DNA from: Scatomorpha sp040765295
Lineage (GTDB): Bacteria; Bacillota; Clostridia; Oscillospirales; Oscillospiraceae
Assembly: GCA_040765295.1 (NCBI GenBank)
Contig: JAXGSB010000001.1
Coordinates: forward strand, 1,612,001-1,676,000
Length of the DNA stretch: 64,000 nucleotides
Direction: 5' to 3'
Positions 1-9,651 of this stretch are shown here, one piece after another (position 1 is the stretch's first letter; each line of letters begins with the position of its first letter). The notes under the pieces were generated by a model, which saw only the letters and a program-made list of their open reading frames with translations, was not told the origin of the DNA and made no database searches. A program made the translations under genes and the position numbers.

Positions 1-3000
1 TGCGGCCGAGACTTGCTTTGGCGCTGTCGTTTAGCACATCCACAATGAAGGCTCCGCCTACACCTACACCGTTGCCCGCTGCCGCAGCATCTGCGTTGAT
101 GGTGCGAATTATAGAATTAAACGCGCTTACATTTATATCTTCCGCAAAATTGAGCGTGTGGGTTAGATTTGTTCCTGTGGATGCCTCGACACAAATACCT
201 GAAACATCCAACGCCAGCACGGGAACGACGGCGGTGCCGCCGGACGCGCCGGCCTTTGCAGCCATATTTTCAAAGCCATAGAAATGCGCTCTGAAATCCA
301 GCTTGCCGAGCTTTGCGCTTTCATCGGCCATTTGAATCAGAATTGTGTCTGCAATGTTTGCAACACAGTCGACTCCGACGACTCCGACCGCAATGCCTGC
401 GCCTACGCCAACCGAGTCGTTGGCAGCGCCCTGCTTATTGACGGTGCCGTTGCTTCCCGAGGCGGCAGGGGTGGTTTTGCTGATTGTGGGGGTAGTTGTG
501 CCGCTTGTGGGGGTCGTACTTGCAGTGCCTGTTGTGCCGCTTGTGGCGGGCGCACTGGGCGCGCTTGTTGCGGATGCGATGCCGCCCGCATCGGCTACGG
601 TGACATAGTTTGCCATTGCAGCTGTGGCGTGCAGAATAAGGTCGGAATCCTCAGCCAAAACGAAGGTGCCTGCTCCCTTGATGTTTGCGTTGTTCCTGAC
701 AGTTACTACATGTACTGTCAGCGCGCCTGCCAGACCGAGATCGGCGGCTGTGAAGCCGCACTTGGAAATGGCGGAGGAGGAGGCTGCCGCAGTTTTGGCA
801 GTGACTTCCAGACCGCCGGCCTGTATTGTTCCTGTGCCGTGGTTTATGTAGGCTTCATTGCTGTAGTTTGCAACATTGACATTCAAACCGAGACCGATGG
901 CAGTGGAGGTATCCTTGATGGTTCCCTGCGCCAAATTCTTATCGGTAGTGGTCTTCCAGCCAAGGACAGCCTGCTCGTTGACATCCTTGCCAATGGGAAC
1001 AGTGAAGGTGCAGGTATAGGTGAGTGTCTGCTCGTTCCAAACTATATTCTTTATATATATGGGAGTGGAGCCGCTGAAGCAGAGACTGTTCTTGAGCACA
1101 TATTTCTGCTGTGTGCCGCTCTTGACATTGGTCATATCGATGATCAGCGTCAAGGTCTCCCCTACTCTCACGGGGTTTTGCTGCGTTCCTCCGCTTGCAT
1201 TCGTTGGAGTACTGCTGGGAATATCCGGAGTGCTGTCGTCGTTATCGTAGATTGTCGTGACTTGGCCGCTTGTGGCATCGGTGCGGTTAATCTGAGCCTT
1301 GCCTGAAACAGCGCCGTCGGGGCTGATGGCAATGCGTGTCGATATACCGTTAAAGTTGACGGTGACAGCAATGCTTCCCTCTTTGACTTTATTTGTGGGA
1401 ATGAGATAGGTTACATAGCCGTCGGAATCCGGCTGACCGATTTGCTGAGCATCGTCGGCCGGCGGCGGCGTGCTTCCGCCGCTCTGACCGGCTGTGGCAA
1501 GGGTGACAACATATTTTACACCGACAACATGGTAGCCGGTGTTGGCCTTTATTCTGACGTAGAGTTCTTTTCCCACATCGGTAAAGGGTGTTGCAAGTGT
1601 GGAATTGTTGTCGTCGATAACCATCGCGCTGCCGGCTCTGGGATCGCTGACCGTGCAGCTGATGGCCACCTTCTTGGGATTGAAGGTCGCATTGACAAGA
1701 TCTCCGATAGTTGCTTTCCATGTGCTTCCGCTTGCCAGCTTGTAAACCGTGCGTCCGTCTATGCGGGCGTCGGTGGCGGCCGTGTCTACCACAAGATAGA
1801 TTTTCTGCTCGGCCGCGCCCGGGGCTGAATTGGTGACTGTTATAAAGTATTTGGTTGTTGCTCCGGCTCCGGTGCCGGTCTCGCTCTGCAGGACATAGCC
1901 GCTGAGAGCATGAACCTCGAAATTAACGGTATCCTGACCTGCGGGAGTGCCGTTTATTATCACGGTGCCGTTTAACATGGTGGGAACGGTGACAACACCG
2001 TAAACACCGCCGGCAATCGAGGTGTCCTTTGCGCCGGTAGCATTCATGCCGCTGGCCGTGCCGGTGGAGCCGGCGCTTGTGCGCCTGACGGGAGAGCCGT
2101 CCGCCAGCGTATTTGTAATCAGGGAGCCTGCAGCGCGGACGCCTATTTTGCCGCCCGCTCCGATACTGCCTGTTGTGTCTATATAGGACTTATTGTTGTT
2201 ACCGACATAGGTGATTGCCAGAGCGCCGACCAGCTGGATGGTGTTGGTGCTGTTTCCGCTGCCATTGGTCGCGCCTGTTGTGCCCTGATTGGTAAGGTTG
2301 CCTGCGCCGGTATTTTTACCCGGGGCGCAATTTTTGCCGGTAAGCTTGTTGAGAACATTATTGAGAGTGTTTGATTTTTTCTGGGTGGCAGTTGTACCGC
2401 TGCCGCCGGGAGTGGTGGTGCCCGGAGTAGTTGTGCTGCCGGGAGTGCCGCTTCCGCTAAACTTGTTTGCCAATTGAGTGAAGATTCCCGTGTTGCCGCT
2501 TGTGCCGTCGCCGCAAAACTTCCTGAGAAGCTGGTCGAAAGTCATGGAGCTGCCGCCCTCATTGGGATTCGATCTCGCTTCGTTGACGGTGTGGACATAG
2601 GCGCCGGAATTGAGACTTAAGGCGGCGCCGGTTATAACGGAAACATTATCGCGTATAAGCGTGAATACATCCTGGTCAACAACGGATATGGTGAAAAATC
2701 CGCCGGACTTGCCGACATCCAGTTTGTTGGAATCCTGGGACGGAATGGTGTTGGAATCTATATTGTTCGGGTTGGGAATGCCTGTATAATTGCCGGTGGT
2801 GGTCTGAGGCATTTCGTTTGTACCCGTGGAAACGGTTCTCGTTTGAACAGTGCCATAGGCGTTTGCGCTGAGATCGCCTGCGGCATTGATGACTGCATTT
2901 CCGTTTATATCCACATACGCTTTGTTGTCGACAACGGAGAGCGCAAGTGTAAACGGAAGTCTGCCTGATTTTGCCTCGGTGGTCAATTCCACCTGAGAGT

Positions 3001-5797
3001 CTGCCTGAAGGACAACGCCGCCAACGGTGGTTGTGAGCACGGCATTGCCCGCTATATTGACACCCGCTTCGGATACGACAACGCCTATTGCAAGAGGCAT
3101 ACCAAAGCTGCGCAGAGCTGCATTGGTTGAGTCGGTATCGACAAAGGAGGCGGTTCTTGTATGAATGGCGCCTGCGCTGATGTTTCCGAGAATATCTACA
3201 ATCGCGCTGCCGACTTTAATTGCGATGAAGTTTAAATTGGAAGCAGAGTTCCATTGTTCAATTTGGCCCTGTCTCTCAAACTCATCCAATTGGTCATAGC
3301 CGGGAATCAAATCTTCGATGGTGGGGATGAGACCTTGGGTCTGCTTGCTGGAAATCGAGATACCCACGGCCTTGGCTGCGGTAATAACAGCGCCTGCCGC
3401 GATTTTTACGCTTGTGCCGCTTACTATATCCAAAAGGCTTGCTTCAATGCCGATGCTGTCTTCTTCATCCTGCAGATCGTTTTCTACCAGAACCAGCTTG
3501 TGGCTGTCGGTTTTCTCCATGAACATCAGGACGCTGCGGCCTTCCACATTGCCTTCAATTGTAATATTAACGGGGTTGTTGGGGGCATTGTTCTCGACGG
3601 TGAGCACGATGTTGACATTGGGAGCGCTCACATTGCCCACTATAAGATCGTCGTCGGAGCCGATGCAGAGATTTGTCAGCATTGTTCCTGCGCCTGAGTT
3701 GTTAAAGAAGGAAGTCAGCTGACCTGCACCGGTCTTTCCGTTATAGTTGTCGATTATGTAATTTTTGAAAGATTCGAACTGGATGTTCGCCATCTCGCTC
3801 ATGGAGGCTTCGACTTCGACTTTGCCTTCCAGGATATCGGTGACGGCATCGATTGTGTTGAGAATCAGCCTCATCTCGGCATAGAGGTTTGACATGTCTA
3901 TGGATCCGCCGAGTAAAGACACCTGCGCGTTTGCGGTCATGCCCACGGTATTGGTGCTTGCGTTATATGTAAGACGATCGTCGTCCGGATGCAGGTAGCT
4001 GTCGCCGACTTTGCCTGTAAGGTGGACACGGTCGAAGTAGGGGTTTGATTCATCGTCTTCGGCAAAGATTAAATCCACACCGCGAAAAGAGCTGAACGCA
4101 AAAGTGGAATCGACGTTGTAGAGGTCGTCGCCGGCGCCGCCGTCGATTTTGACTTCGGTCTGGGGAAGAACCCTGTCGCCGTTTGTGGTCTCCGTAATTC
4201 TGGAGAACTCGGTCGCCGCCTCGTAGACGCCGTTGATTAAAACTTGGAGCGCAACGGTGCTGATGCTGTCGAGTTTGCTGCGGCCTTCCAGAGTTACGGT
4301 GTCTGCGCCTTCGCCCGTATCGATGTCAACATTGCTTGCGGAAAGGTCAATTTTAATCTTGATGTTTTCCTGTGTTGAGCTTCCACCGCCCGAAGCGCCG
4401 CCTGAAGCACCGGTGTTTTCTTCATCGGGAACCACGATTTCGGTTCCGTTTACAAAAATCAAATTCACCTCGTCGTCGCCGACGCCGGTGCTTACATCTA
4501 TTTTTACGCGGGTATCGTTGTAGGATACAATGTTGCCGTCTTGGTCTCTTACAACATTGGCAATCTCGTTGACACCTGCGATAATACCGTTCTGTGTGTT
4601 GTTCCTCAAATCATTGATGATTTGGTCCGTATTCCCTTCAAGATTCTCAGCTGCGCTTTGCCCTGTATCGTAGCTGTAGCTTGCGAACTGATTTACGGTA
4701 GCCTCGATTTTGTCATCGCCCGCGCCGCTGTCGATTTTGATGCTCTTCTCGATATCGGTCAGATTGATGACAACATCATCTCCCAGCGCCGTACCGTACC
4801 ATTCGAAGCGCTCGGCGTTGCGCACGCGTATCTCGTTGCTCTTGAGGTCTTCCTTCATGACGAAGACGGGGTTTGTGGAGTTAGCTTCGCCGGATGCCGC
4901 AATGTCGCTCTCCGACTTCTTCGGCTCCTGCATGGAGAGGTAGATGCCGGCCATCATCAGATTTATGGAATCGACCGTGACACCGCCCTCGAGCTGCACA
5001 CCGCCGGCAGAACCGGAGTTTATGATAGGCTTTTGGGTATCGTTATCCACGGGAACGTTTCCGTTCTCGTCTGCCACGAAGGAATCCTTTGCGATTATGT
5101 TGAGCGCAAGGTAATCATCGGAATCTTCTCCGTAACCCGCAGCCCGAGCCTGCGCCTGTGTAACAACCACACCGCCCAAATAGGTGCCGTTGTTTACGAC
5201 TACGGTGATGCTGTCCGTCGAAGCCTTTTTGCCTGCGGCAATGGCTGCATCGATTGCTTGCTGAATCGCGTTTGCGGACGAATTGTTCCGATAGACAGTG
5301 GTCTCATATCCGGCAAGATACGCAGAGCCTTCGGGGATTTCGTAGCTCTGGGCAGGCGCCGCGGGAGACGTGCCGGCAGCAGTGCCTGTGGTCGGCGTAG
5401 CGGGTGTGCCCGACGGAGGAGGCGCTCCCTGAGGAGGCGTTCCCTGAGGAGGCGCCTGCGCGGGCGCTCCCATCGGAGCCGGTGCGCCCATCGGAGCCGG
5501 TGCGCCCGCCGCGGACATTAATGCATCGTCGCCGGCGGCGCTTTCGTCACCGGATGCACTATCGCCGACAGTTGAACTGTCGTCGCCGGATGTGTTGCCG
5601 TCATCCGAGCCGCTGTCGGCGGCGCCAACAGACAAACCGCCGTCATCGGACACATCGCTGTCTCCGGAGCCGCCGGCATCGCCAATGACTATACCGTTGT
5701 CGGTTTCCGTTTCGGCAAAACCCACAATCGGCATCATCAAAATTAGTATCAGCACCGCAATGAACGCAAGCAGTTTTATGCCTACGGTTTTATTCAT
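1..5797 (-). CDS. Giant secreted LktA-like filamentous adhesin (C-terminus beyond window)
   Basis: One open minus-strand frame runs from ATG at 5797 to the left edge, at least 1,932 codons; I read roughly the C-terminal half codon by codon without a stop and the rest more loosely. A GGGGGTGA ribosome site precedes the ATG. The protein starts with a classical signal peptide (residues about 1-29, ending VGFAE), then a Ser/Asp/Gly and Pro-rich linker to about residue 150, a beta-helix-like stretch near 190-240, and four RTX-like GAGDD/GVGDD/GEGAD motifs spread over about 350-560. From about 730 on there are repeated blocks ending in runs such as AIGLGLNVNVANYSNEAYI and VGVGGAFIVDVLNDSAKASL. These alternating hydrophobic blocks are typical of Fusobacterium LktA-type filamentous proteins. 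Probable role: a surface-exposed or secreted calcium-binding adhesin; host interaction is inference. It lies 96 bp downstream of the TPR gene, in the same direction, with no terminator between them. Confidence 0.8.
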   Translation of the reverse strand, partial: MNKTVGIKLLAFIAVLILILMMPIVGFAETETDNGIVIGDAGGSGDSDVSDDGGLSVGAADSGSDDGNTSGDDSSTVGDSASGDESAAGDDALMSAAGAPAPMGAPAPMGAPAQAPPQGTPPQGAPPPSGTPATPTTGTAAGTSPAAPAQSYEIPEGSAYLAGYETTVYRNNSSANAIQQAIDAAIAAGKKASTDSITVVVNNGTYLGGVVVTQAQARAAGYGEDSDDYLALNIIAKDSFVADENGNVPVDNDTQKPIINSGSAGGVQLEGGVTVDSINLMMAGIYLSMQEPKKSESDIAASGEANSTNPVFVMKEDLKSNEIRVRNAERFEWYGTALGDDVVINLTDIEKSIKIDSGAGDDKIEATVNQFASYSYDTGQSAAENLEGNTDQIINDLRNNTQNGIIAGVNEIANVVRDQDGNIVSYNDTRVKIDVSTGVGDDEVNLIFVNGTEIVVPDEENTGASGGASGGGSSTQENIKIKIDLSASNVDIDTGEGADTVTLEGRSKLDSISTVALQVLINGVYEAATEFSRITETTNGDRVLPQTEVKIDGGAGDDLYNVDSTFAFSSFRGVDLIFAEDDESNPYFDRVHLTGKVGDSYLHPDDDRLTYNASTNTVGMTANAQVSLLGGSIDMSNLYAEMRLILNTIDAVTDILEGKVEVEASMSEMANIQFESFKNYIIDNYNGKTGAGQLTSFFNNSGAGTMLTNLCIGSDDDLIVGNVSAPNVNIVLTVENNAPNNPVNITIEGNVEGRSVLMFMEKTDSHKLVLVENDLQDEEDSIGIEASLLDIVSGTSVKIAAGAVITAAKAVGISISSKQTQGLIPTIEDLIPGYDQLDEFERQGQIEQWNSASNLNFIAIKVGSAIVDILGNISAGAIHTRTASFVDTDSTNAALRSFGMPLAIGVVVSEAGVNIAGNAVLTTTVGGVVLQADSQVELTTEAKSGRLPFTLALSVVDNKAYVDINGNAVINAAGDLSANAYGTVQTRTVSTGTNEMPQTTTGNYTGIPNPNNIDSNTIPSQDSNKLDVGKSGGFFTISVVDQDVFTLIRDNVSVITGAALSLNSGAYVHTVNEARSNPNEGGSSMTFDQLLRKFCGDGTSGNTGIFTQLANKFSGSGTPGSTTTPGTTTPGGSGTTATQKKSNTLNNVLNKLTGKNCAPGKNTGAGNLTNQGTTGATNGSGNSTNTIQLVGALAITYVGNNNKSYIDTTGSIGAGGKIGVRAAGSLITNTLADGSPVRRTSAGSTGTASGMNATGAKDTSIAGGVYGVVTVPTMLNGTVIINGTPAGQDTVNFEVHALSGYVLQSETGTGAGATTKYFITVTNSAPGAAEQKIYLVVDTAATDARIDGRTVYKLASGSTWKATIGDLVNATFNPKKVAISCTVSDPRAGSAMVIDDNNSTLATPFTDVGKELYVRIKANTGYHVVGVKYVVTLATAGQSGGSTPPPADDAQQIGQPDSDGYVTYLIPTNKVKEGSIAVTVNFNGISTRIAISPDGAVSGKAQINRTDATSGQVTTIYDNDDSTPDIPSSTPTNASGGTQQNPVRVGETLTLIIDMTNVKSGTQQKYVLKNSLCFSGSTPIYIKNIVWNEQTLTYTCTFTVPIGKDVNEQAVLGWKTTTDKNLAQGTIKDTSTAIGLGLNVNVANYSNEAYINHGTGTIQAGGLEVTAKTAAASSSAISKCGFTAADLGLAGALTVHVVTVRNNANIKGAGTFVLAEDSDLILHATAAMANYVTVADAGGIASATSAPSAPATSGTTGTASTTPTSGTTTPTISKTTPAASGSNGTVNKQGAANDSVGVGAGIAVGVVGVDCVANIADTILIQMADESAKLGKLDFRAHFYGFENMAAKAGASGGTAVVPVLALDVSGICVEASTGTNLTHTLNFAEDINVSAFNSIIRTINADAAAAGNGVGVGGAFIVDVLNDSAKASLGR

Positions 5798-5893
5798 CTC
5801 GGGTTGTCACCCCCTTTTTTGCTCTTTTGTCCCACGGCGTTTAAAACCGGCGAGACAGTGCTAATCCATTGATTTTCTTGCTTTTTCGATTTT

Positions 5894-6976
5894 TTATCCT
5901 TTAGTTTCGCCCTCCAGCTGCTTAAGCAGCTGGGCCGCCTGAGAGGAGATTGTTTCGTCGGCATCTGCGCCTTCGTACTTCGCAGCAAACGCCAAATCTC
6001 CCAAAATTATCTCCGCATCGTAGTTTTCTATCATCAGTCCGCTGATGCCGCGGCTGTAGTGGCTGAGCTGAAGCATGCTTTCGTTCTCGATTGCTGTGTT
6101 TAGATATTCTATTGCCTCTTCGTATGCCTCGTTGCTCATGTAACATAAGCCGATGTAATAGTGAATGTCGTCGTAAGAATTGCCCGAATCCAGCGCTATA
6201 AGCAGGTGTTCCTGCGCAGCAGTAAAATCCGAAAGCTGGATGCAGTTTAAGCCGTATAGGTAGTGATATTTTGAGGGTTCTTCAAGCTTGTCTTCCGATT
6301 CGAGAATCTTTAGGTACTGCTCTGCGGCGCCCTCAAAATCTTCGGTGGAGAACAAGGCCTGCGCCAGTAAAAGTCTTATTTCTGTGCTCTCGCTTTCGAT
6401 TTGCAGGTACTGCTCAAGTGTTTGAATAAGGCTTTCGACATCTTGCTGTGTCGCATAAATCTGCGCCTTTACCAGAATGGCATCCGCAGTATTCGGAGCT
6501 TTAAGCAACACTTTATCCAGTGAAATCAAGGCCTCGTCGTACCTTTCCAAGAGTACCAGCAGGCAGCCGTGCTTAAGCAGAAGATCTAAATGCAGTTCAA
6601 CATTTCTTCCGTCATCCAGCTTCAGGCAGTTTTCGATGCTGTCCAGCGCTCCTTCATAGTCCTTTTCGGCTATCTGAATGCCTGCTAATCGATAATAGTC
6701 CTCCAAGCTGATGGGCTCAGACAAATTCCGAAACTTTTCCTGAAGACGATCGACGGTATCCAAGCCGACATAGCGGGTGTTATCAACCAAATAGTTTGTC
6801 GCAGCTTTTTCCGATGAGCCCGGCTTTATACGAACATGAACGAAACCGCTGGCAAAGAGCGAGAGAAGCATTGCAAAAACAAGAACACCGGCAATCACCC
6901 TGACTTCCGGTCTTGTATAGAATTTTTTTAGTCCGGTTTTTTCCGAGCGCAGCTCTGAAACCGGTGCTTCTTTCAA
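5894..6976 (-). CDS. Membrane-anchored tetratricopeptide repeat protein
   Basis: About 360 residues. After a short basic cytoplasmic tail there is one transmembrane segment (about residues 25-45, VIAGVLVFAMLLSLFASGF). The rest is a string of TPR-like helical pairs such as DYYRLAGIQIAEKDYEGALDS and YEEAIEYLNTAI. The start is chosen as TTG at 6976 because AGGAGG lies 7 bases upstream; an in-frame ATG at 7021 has no such site and would place the ribosome site inside the gene. It sits directly upstream of the giant adhesin with no terminator between, so it could be an anchoring, chaperone or assembly partner; this is inference from position. The tail end is acidic and the product should face outward or inward depending on topology, which the sequence does not settle. 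Confidence 0.75.
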   Translation of the reverse strand: MKEAPVSELRSEKTGLKKFYTRPEVRVIAGVLVFAMLLSLFASGFVHVRIKPGSSEKAATNYLVDNTRYVGLDTVDRLQEKFRNLSEPISLEDYYRLAGIQIAEKDYEGALDSIENCLKLDDGRNVELHLDLLLKHGCLLVLLERYDEALISLDKVLLKAPNTADAILVKAQIYATQQDVESLIQTLEQYLQIESESTEIRLLLAQALFSTEDFEGAAEQYLKILESEDKLEEPSKYHYLYGLNCIQLSDFTAAQEHLLIALDSGNSYDDIHYYIGLCYMSNEAYEEAIEYLNTAIENESMLQLSHYSRGISGLMIENYDAEIILGDLAFAAKYEGADADETISSQAAQLLKQLEGETKG

Positions 6977-6979
6977 CTT

Positions 6980-7070
6980 CGAACCTCCTTGTAAATTGCA
7001 GGTTCTGTCTTTCTTTAACATTTTAGCTTAGGAAAATCTTTTTGTAGTGTGACCTTATGTCACTATTTTT
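6980..7070 (-). repeat. Direct repeat copy 1 over the 5-prime region of the TPR gene
   Basis: This 91-base stretch matches 7155-7245 at about 80 percent identity by eye, with one small indel. It covers the ribosome site of the TPR gene and an inverted repeat GTGAC-ATAAG-GTCAC (minus strand, 7049-7063). Confidence 0.75.
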
Positions 7071-7154
7071 TTTATTTTTGCAGCTTTTTAGAGATTTTCA
7101 GGTTTAACCAGCTGTCAAATGCAGCGTTTCTAAAATTGCCGCTTCTCTTACCCT

Positions 7155-7245
7155 CGAAGCTCCTTGTAAGCTGCAGACTTCTTCTTTTTTAAGATTTTAG
7201 CTTAGAAAAATCTTTTTGCAGTGTGAGCTTATGTCACTATTTTTT
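7155..7245 (-). repeat. Direct repeat copy 2 upstream of the TPR gene
   Basis: Second copy of the 91-base block, 175 bp further upstream. Its version of the small inverted repeat is at 7223-7237 (GTGACATAAGCTCAC on the minus strand). No open frame follows this copy, so it looks like a duplicated 5-prime leader or control region. Confidence 0.7.
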
Positions 7246-7394
7246 AAGGTTTTGCAGAGTTCGAGCAAGGTCCGGATTTAATTATCTGCTTTTGCAGTTT
7301 TAGCACAAGAAAAAAGCACCGTATTTTTGCGCTGTTTTTTTTGCTTGATAAGCTTTTATTGTACTTTTAAATGAAAAGTTCTAATCTAATTTTG

Positions 7395-7419
7395 ACTTAT
7401 TCGCCATATATGAATAAGT
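7395..7419. promoter_or_regulatory. Perfect inverted repeat upstream of putP
   Basis: ACTTATTC - 9 bases - GAATAAGT, an 8-bp perfect dyad about 100 bp before the putP start. Its size suits an operator for a dimeric regulator. The rest of the 540-bp gap between the TPR gene and putP is A/T rich and shows no gene. Confidence 0.45.
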
Positions 7420-7515
7420 TTCATGTATAAATCAAATAAATTTATTAAAAAAGCTGGATATCCGCTTTTTCTGTCTATATAATTAAGGACAAATTACACT
7501 CAAGGAGGAGCGAAC

Positions 7516-9078
7516 ATGGATAATTTTTTAGTATCGTTGGCAATGTTCTGCTACATGGCCGTAATAATCGGCATCGGTTTCTATTATGCAAAAAAGTCCC
7601 ATGAAAGCACTAACCATTATTTCTTGGGAGCGCGTTCCCTTGGCCCGTATGTTACGGCAATGAGCGCGGAAGCTTCCGACATGAGCGGCTGGCTCCTTAT
7701 GGGTTTGCCGGGTGTAGCTTATTTCACGGGAATCACCGATGCTTTCTGGACCGCTTTAGGTCTGGGAGTCGGAACCTATGTAAACTGGCTTATCGTAGCA
7801 AAAAGACTTCGTGTATACTCCCATGTTGCCGGAGACAGCATCACTATTCCCGACTTTTTCTCAAACAGATTCCGAGAAAAAAATAAAGCTATTATGAGCA
7901 TAGCCGCAATATTTATTTTAATCTTCTTCACTGTCTATGCTTCCAGCTGTTTTGTCACCGTGGGAAAACTTTTCCATGTTTTATTCGGACTAGACTATAT
8001 TTACATGATGATAGCCGGAGCCGTTTTCGTCATTGCTTATACTTTTATCGGCGGTTTTCTTGCGGAATCCGTGTCGGACTTTATGCAGTCAATTGTCATG
8101 ATTGTTGCCTTGGTTGCCGTATTTAGTGTCGGTGTGGTTGCCGCGGGAGGAATGGGAAATGTAGTCGATAATCTAAAGCAATTCCCGGGATTTTTGGAGT
8201 TTTTCGGAATTGCGCAGCCCGTCATGGTTGACGGAGTCCAGCAAGTGGCCGACAATCTCCCCGTGTTCGCAAATGAGGCGGGAAGCTACGGTTTTCTTAC
8301 AATTTTATCCACCTTGTCGTGGGGCTTGGGCTATTTCGGCATGCCTCAAGTACTTCTTCGTTTCATGGCAATCCGTGACCCCAATGAAATTAAGGTTTCA
8401 AGAAGAGCTGCAACTGTGTGGGTGTTTATCTCGTTGTCGGCGGCAATGTTTATCGGTATGATAGGCCGCGCATTATATCCGACAGCATTGTTGACGGCTT
8501 CCGCTTCGGAAAGCATCTTTATTCATATGGCCAGCGATTTAATGCCTCCGTTCTTGGCAGGTATTATGATGGCGGGAATATTGGCAGCCACTATCAGTTC
8601 TTCCGACTCTTATCTTTTAATCGCTTCTTCCGCTGTCGCAAAAAACCTCTATCATGGAATATTTAAACAAGATGTATCGGATGAACAGGTTATGAAAGTC
8701 TCAAAAATCACCTTGCTTCTTATTTCGCTTGTGGCAATGCTTTTGGCTGTAGATGATCAGTCGGTAATTTTCCAAATTGTTTCCTTTGCATGGGCAGGAT
8801 TCGGCGCCACCTTCGGACCTTTGATGCTTTTCTCTCTTTTCTGGAAAAATGCTACGAGAGAAGGTGCGATTGCCGGTATGCTGACAGGCGGAATCATGGT
8901 TTTTGTTTGGAAACTGCTTCTTAAGCCTATGGGCGGAATCTTCGGTATCTATGAACTGTTTCCCGCGTTCATCTTATCTTCTTTGGCAATTTTCATCGTA
9001 TCAAATATGTCAAAGAAAGATGATGAGGTTCTGGCAGACTATGATTTGGCTATGAAAGAGCTTGAGGAATTAGCTTAA
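7516..9078 (+). CDS. putP: Sodium/proline symporter (SSS family)
   Basis: 520 residues, the usual length of PutP. It imports proline with sodium across the cytoplasmic membrane. About 13 hydrophobic segments fill the protein. The N-terminal YFLGARSLGPYVTAMSAEAS and SDMSGWLLMGLPG stretches, the TISSSDSYLLIASSAVAKN motif near residue 360 and the AGFGATFGPLMLFSLFWK segment near 430 are typical of PutP within the solute:sodium symporters. Start ATG follows AAGGAGGAGCG at good spacing. It is a single-gene unit between an upstream dyad (7395-7419) and downstream inverted repeats. Proline specificity is inferred from family resemblance; a related SSS substrate is possible. Confidence 0.92.
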   Translation: MDNFLVSLAMFCYMAVIIGIGFYYAKKSHESTNHYFLGARSLGPYVTAMSAEASDMSGWLLMGLPGVAYFTGITDAFWTALGLGVGTYVNWLIVAKRLRVYSHVAGDSITIPDFFSNRFREKNKAIMSIAAIFILIFFTVYASSCFVTVGKLFHVLFGLDYIYMMIAGAVFVIAYTFIGGFLAESVSDFMQSIVMIVALVAVFSVGVVAAGGMGNVVDNLKQFPGFLEFFGIAQPVMVDGVQQVADNLPVFANEAGSYGFLTILSTLSWGLGYFGMPQVLLRFMAIRDPNEIKVSRRAATVWVFISLSAAMFIGMIGRALYPTALLTASASESIFIHMASDLMPPFLAGIMMAGILAATISSSDSYLLIASSAVAKNLYHGIFKQDVSDEQVMKVSKITLLLISLVAMLLAVDDQSVIFQIVSFAWAGFGATFGPLMLFSLFWKNATREGAIAGMLTGGIMVFVWKLLLKPMGGIFGIYELFPAFILSSLAIFIVSNMSKKDDEVLADYDLAMKELEELA

Positions 9079-9124
9079 AACTATCGATTAAAATCTATTG
9101 AAAAATAAACATCCACCCGCCAAA

Positions 9125-9181
9125 GTGAACTGACCCCCGAAAGTTGGACCTAAAAAGTCTAATTCAAGGGGGTCAGTTCAC
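9125..9181. repeat. 57-bp element with perfect 14-bp inverted ends (IS3/IS150-like termini)
   Basis: GTGAACTGACCCCC at the left and its exact complement at the right enclose only 29 bases. The left end continues CGAAAGTTGGAC, which looks like the tip of IS150-group elements of the IS3 family. No transposase is present, so it is either a minimal non-autonomous remnant or a hairpin left after internal deletion. Confidence 0.5.
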
Positions 9182-9203
9182 AGCGTATGGTCTTACAGTA
9201 CAA

Positions 9204-9237
9204 ACAAATAACCGGCTGGAAACAGCCGGTTATTTGT
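9204..9237. terminator. Bidirectional terminator between putP and the YegP-like gene
   Basis: A perfect 15-bp stem (ACAAATAACCGGCTG and complement) with a GAAA loop lies between the convergent ends of putP and the 9256-9633 gene. A/T-rich flanks supply short U tracts in both directions. Confidence 0.8.
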
Positions 9238-9255
9238 CAATTTGAGAAGCAGAGA

Positions 9256-9633
9256 TTATTCTTCCATCTCAATTTCCGGATCTACTGCATTCTTACGTAC
9301 AGATTCTACGCCGTTGAGGCAACCTGCCATAGCTGTGTAACCCTCACTGACTGCTATAATCTGTCCGTTTCTCGCCTTCAAACGGAAACGAAATTCGCCG
9401 GCTTTGTCCGTATAAATCTCGAATTTCGGATTTACTTCCACTTTGAAACCGGGAACCGTCTGATCTTCAAGATTGGCTATCGGAGCATTGACGCTGACGC
9501 TGTTAATGCCCTTTTTGCACGATTCCAAAGTGTTATAAACCTCGGATGTAGCGATTACTTGGCCGTTTGTCGCTTTGAGATTAAAGACGAAGCCGGAGCC
9601 ATCCCTTGTGGTTTTAACCTGATATTTTCCCAT
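9256..9633 (-). CDS. YegP-like protein with two DUF1508 domains
   Basis: 125 residues made of two tandem copies of the same fold. The halves share FxFxLKAxNGQVIAxSExY: FVFNLKATNGQVIATSEVY near residue 15 and FRFRLKARNGQIIAVSEGY near 81. Each copy ends in a SCKKGINSV or GCLNGVESV helix, as in DUF1508/YegP proteins. The biochemical role of the family is not established. The start ATG follows AAGGAGGTACG. It is transcribed alone, ending at the strong terminator 9204-9237. Confidence 0.88.
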   Translation of the reverse strand: MGKYQVKTTRDGSGFVFNLKATNGQVIATSEVYNTLESCKKGINSVSVNAPIANLEDQTVPGFKVEVNPKFEIYTDKAGEFRFRLKARNGQIIAVSEGYTAMAGCLNGVESVRKNAVDPEIEMEE

Positions 9634-9651
9634 AAAAACGTACCTCCTTAA

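Noticed and set aside
284..1306. A 340-codon open frame on the plus strand
   Set aside because: It is the mirror of the adhesin frame: Cys/Gly-rich nonsense composition, no ribosome site, and the minus strand gives clear LktA-like repeats.
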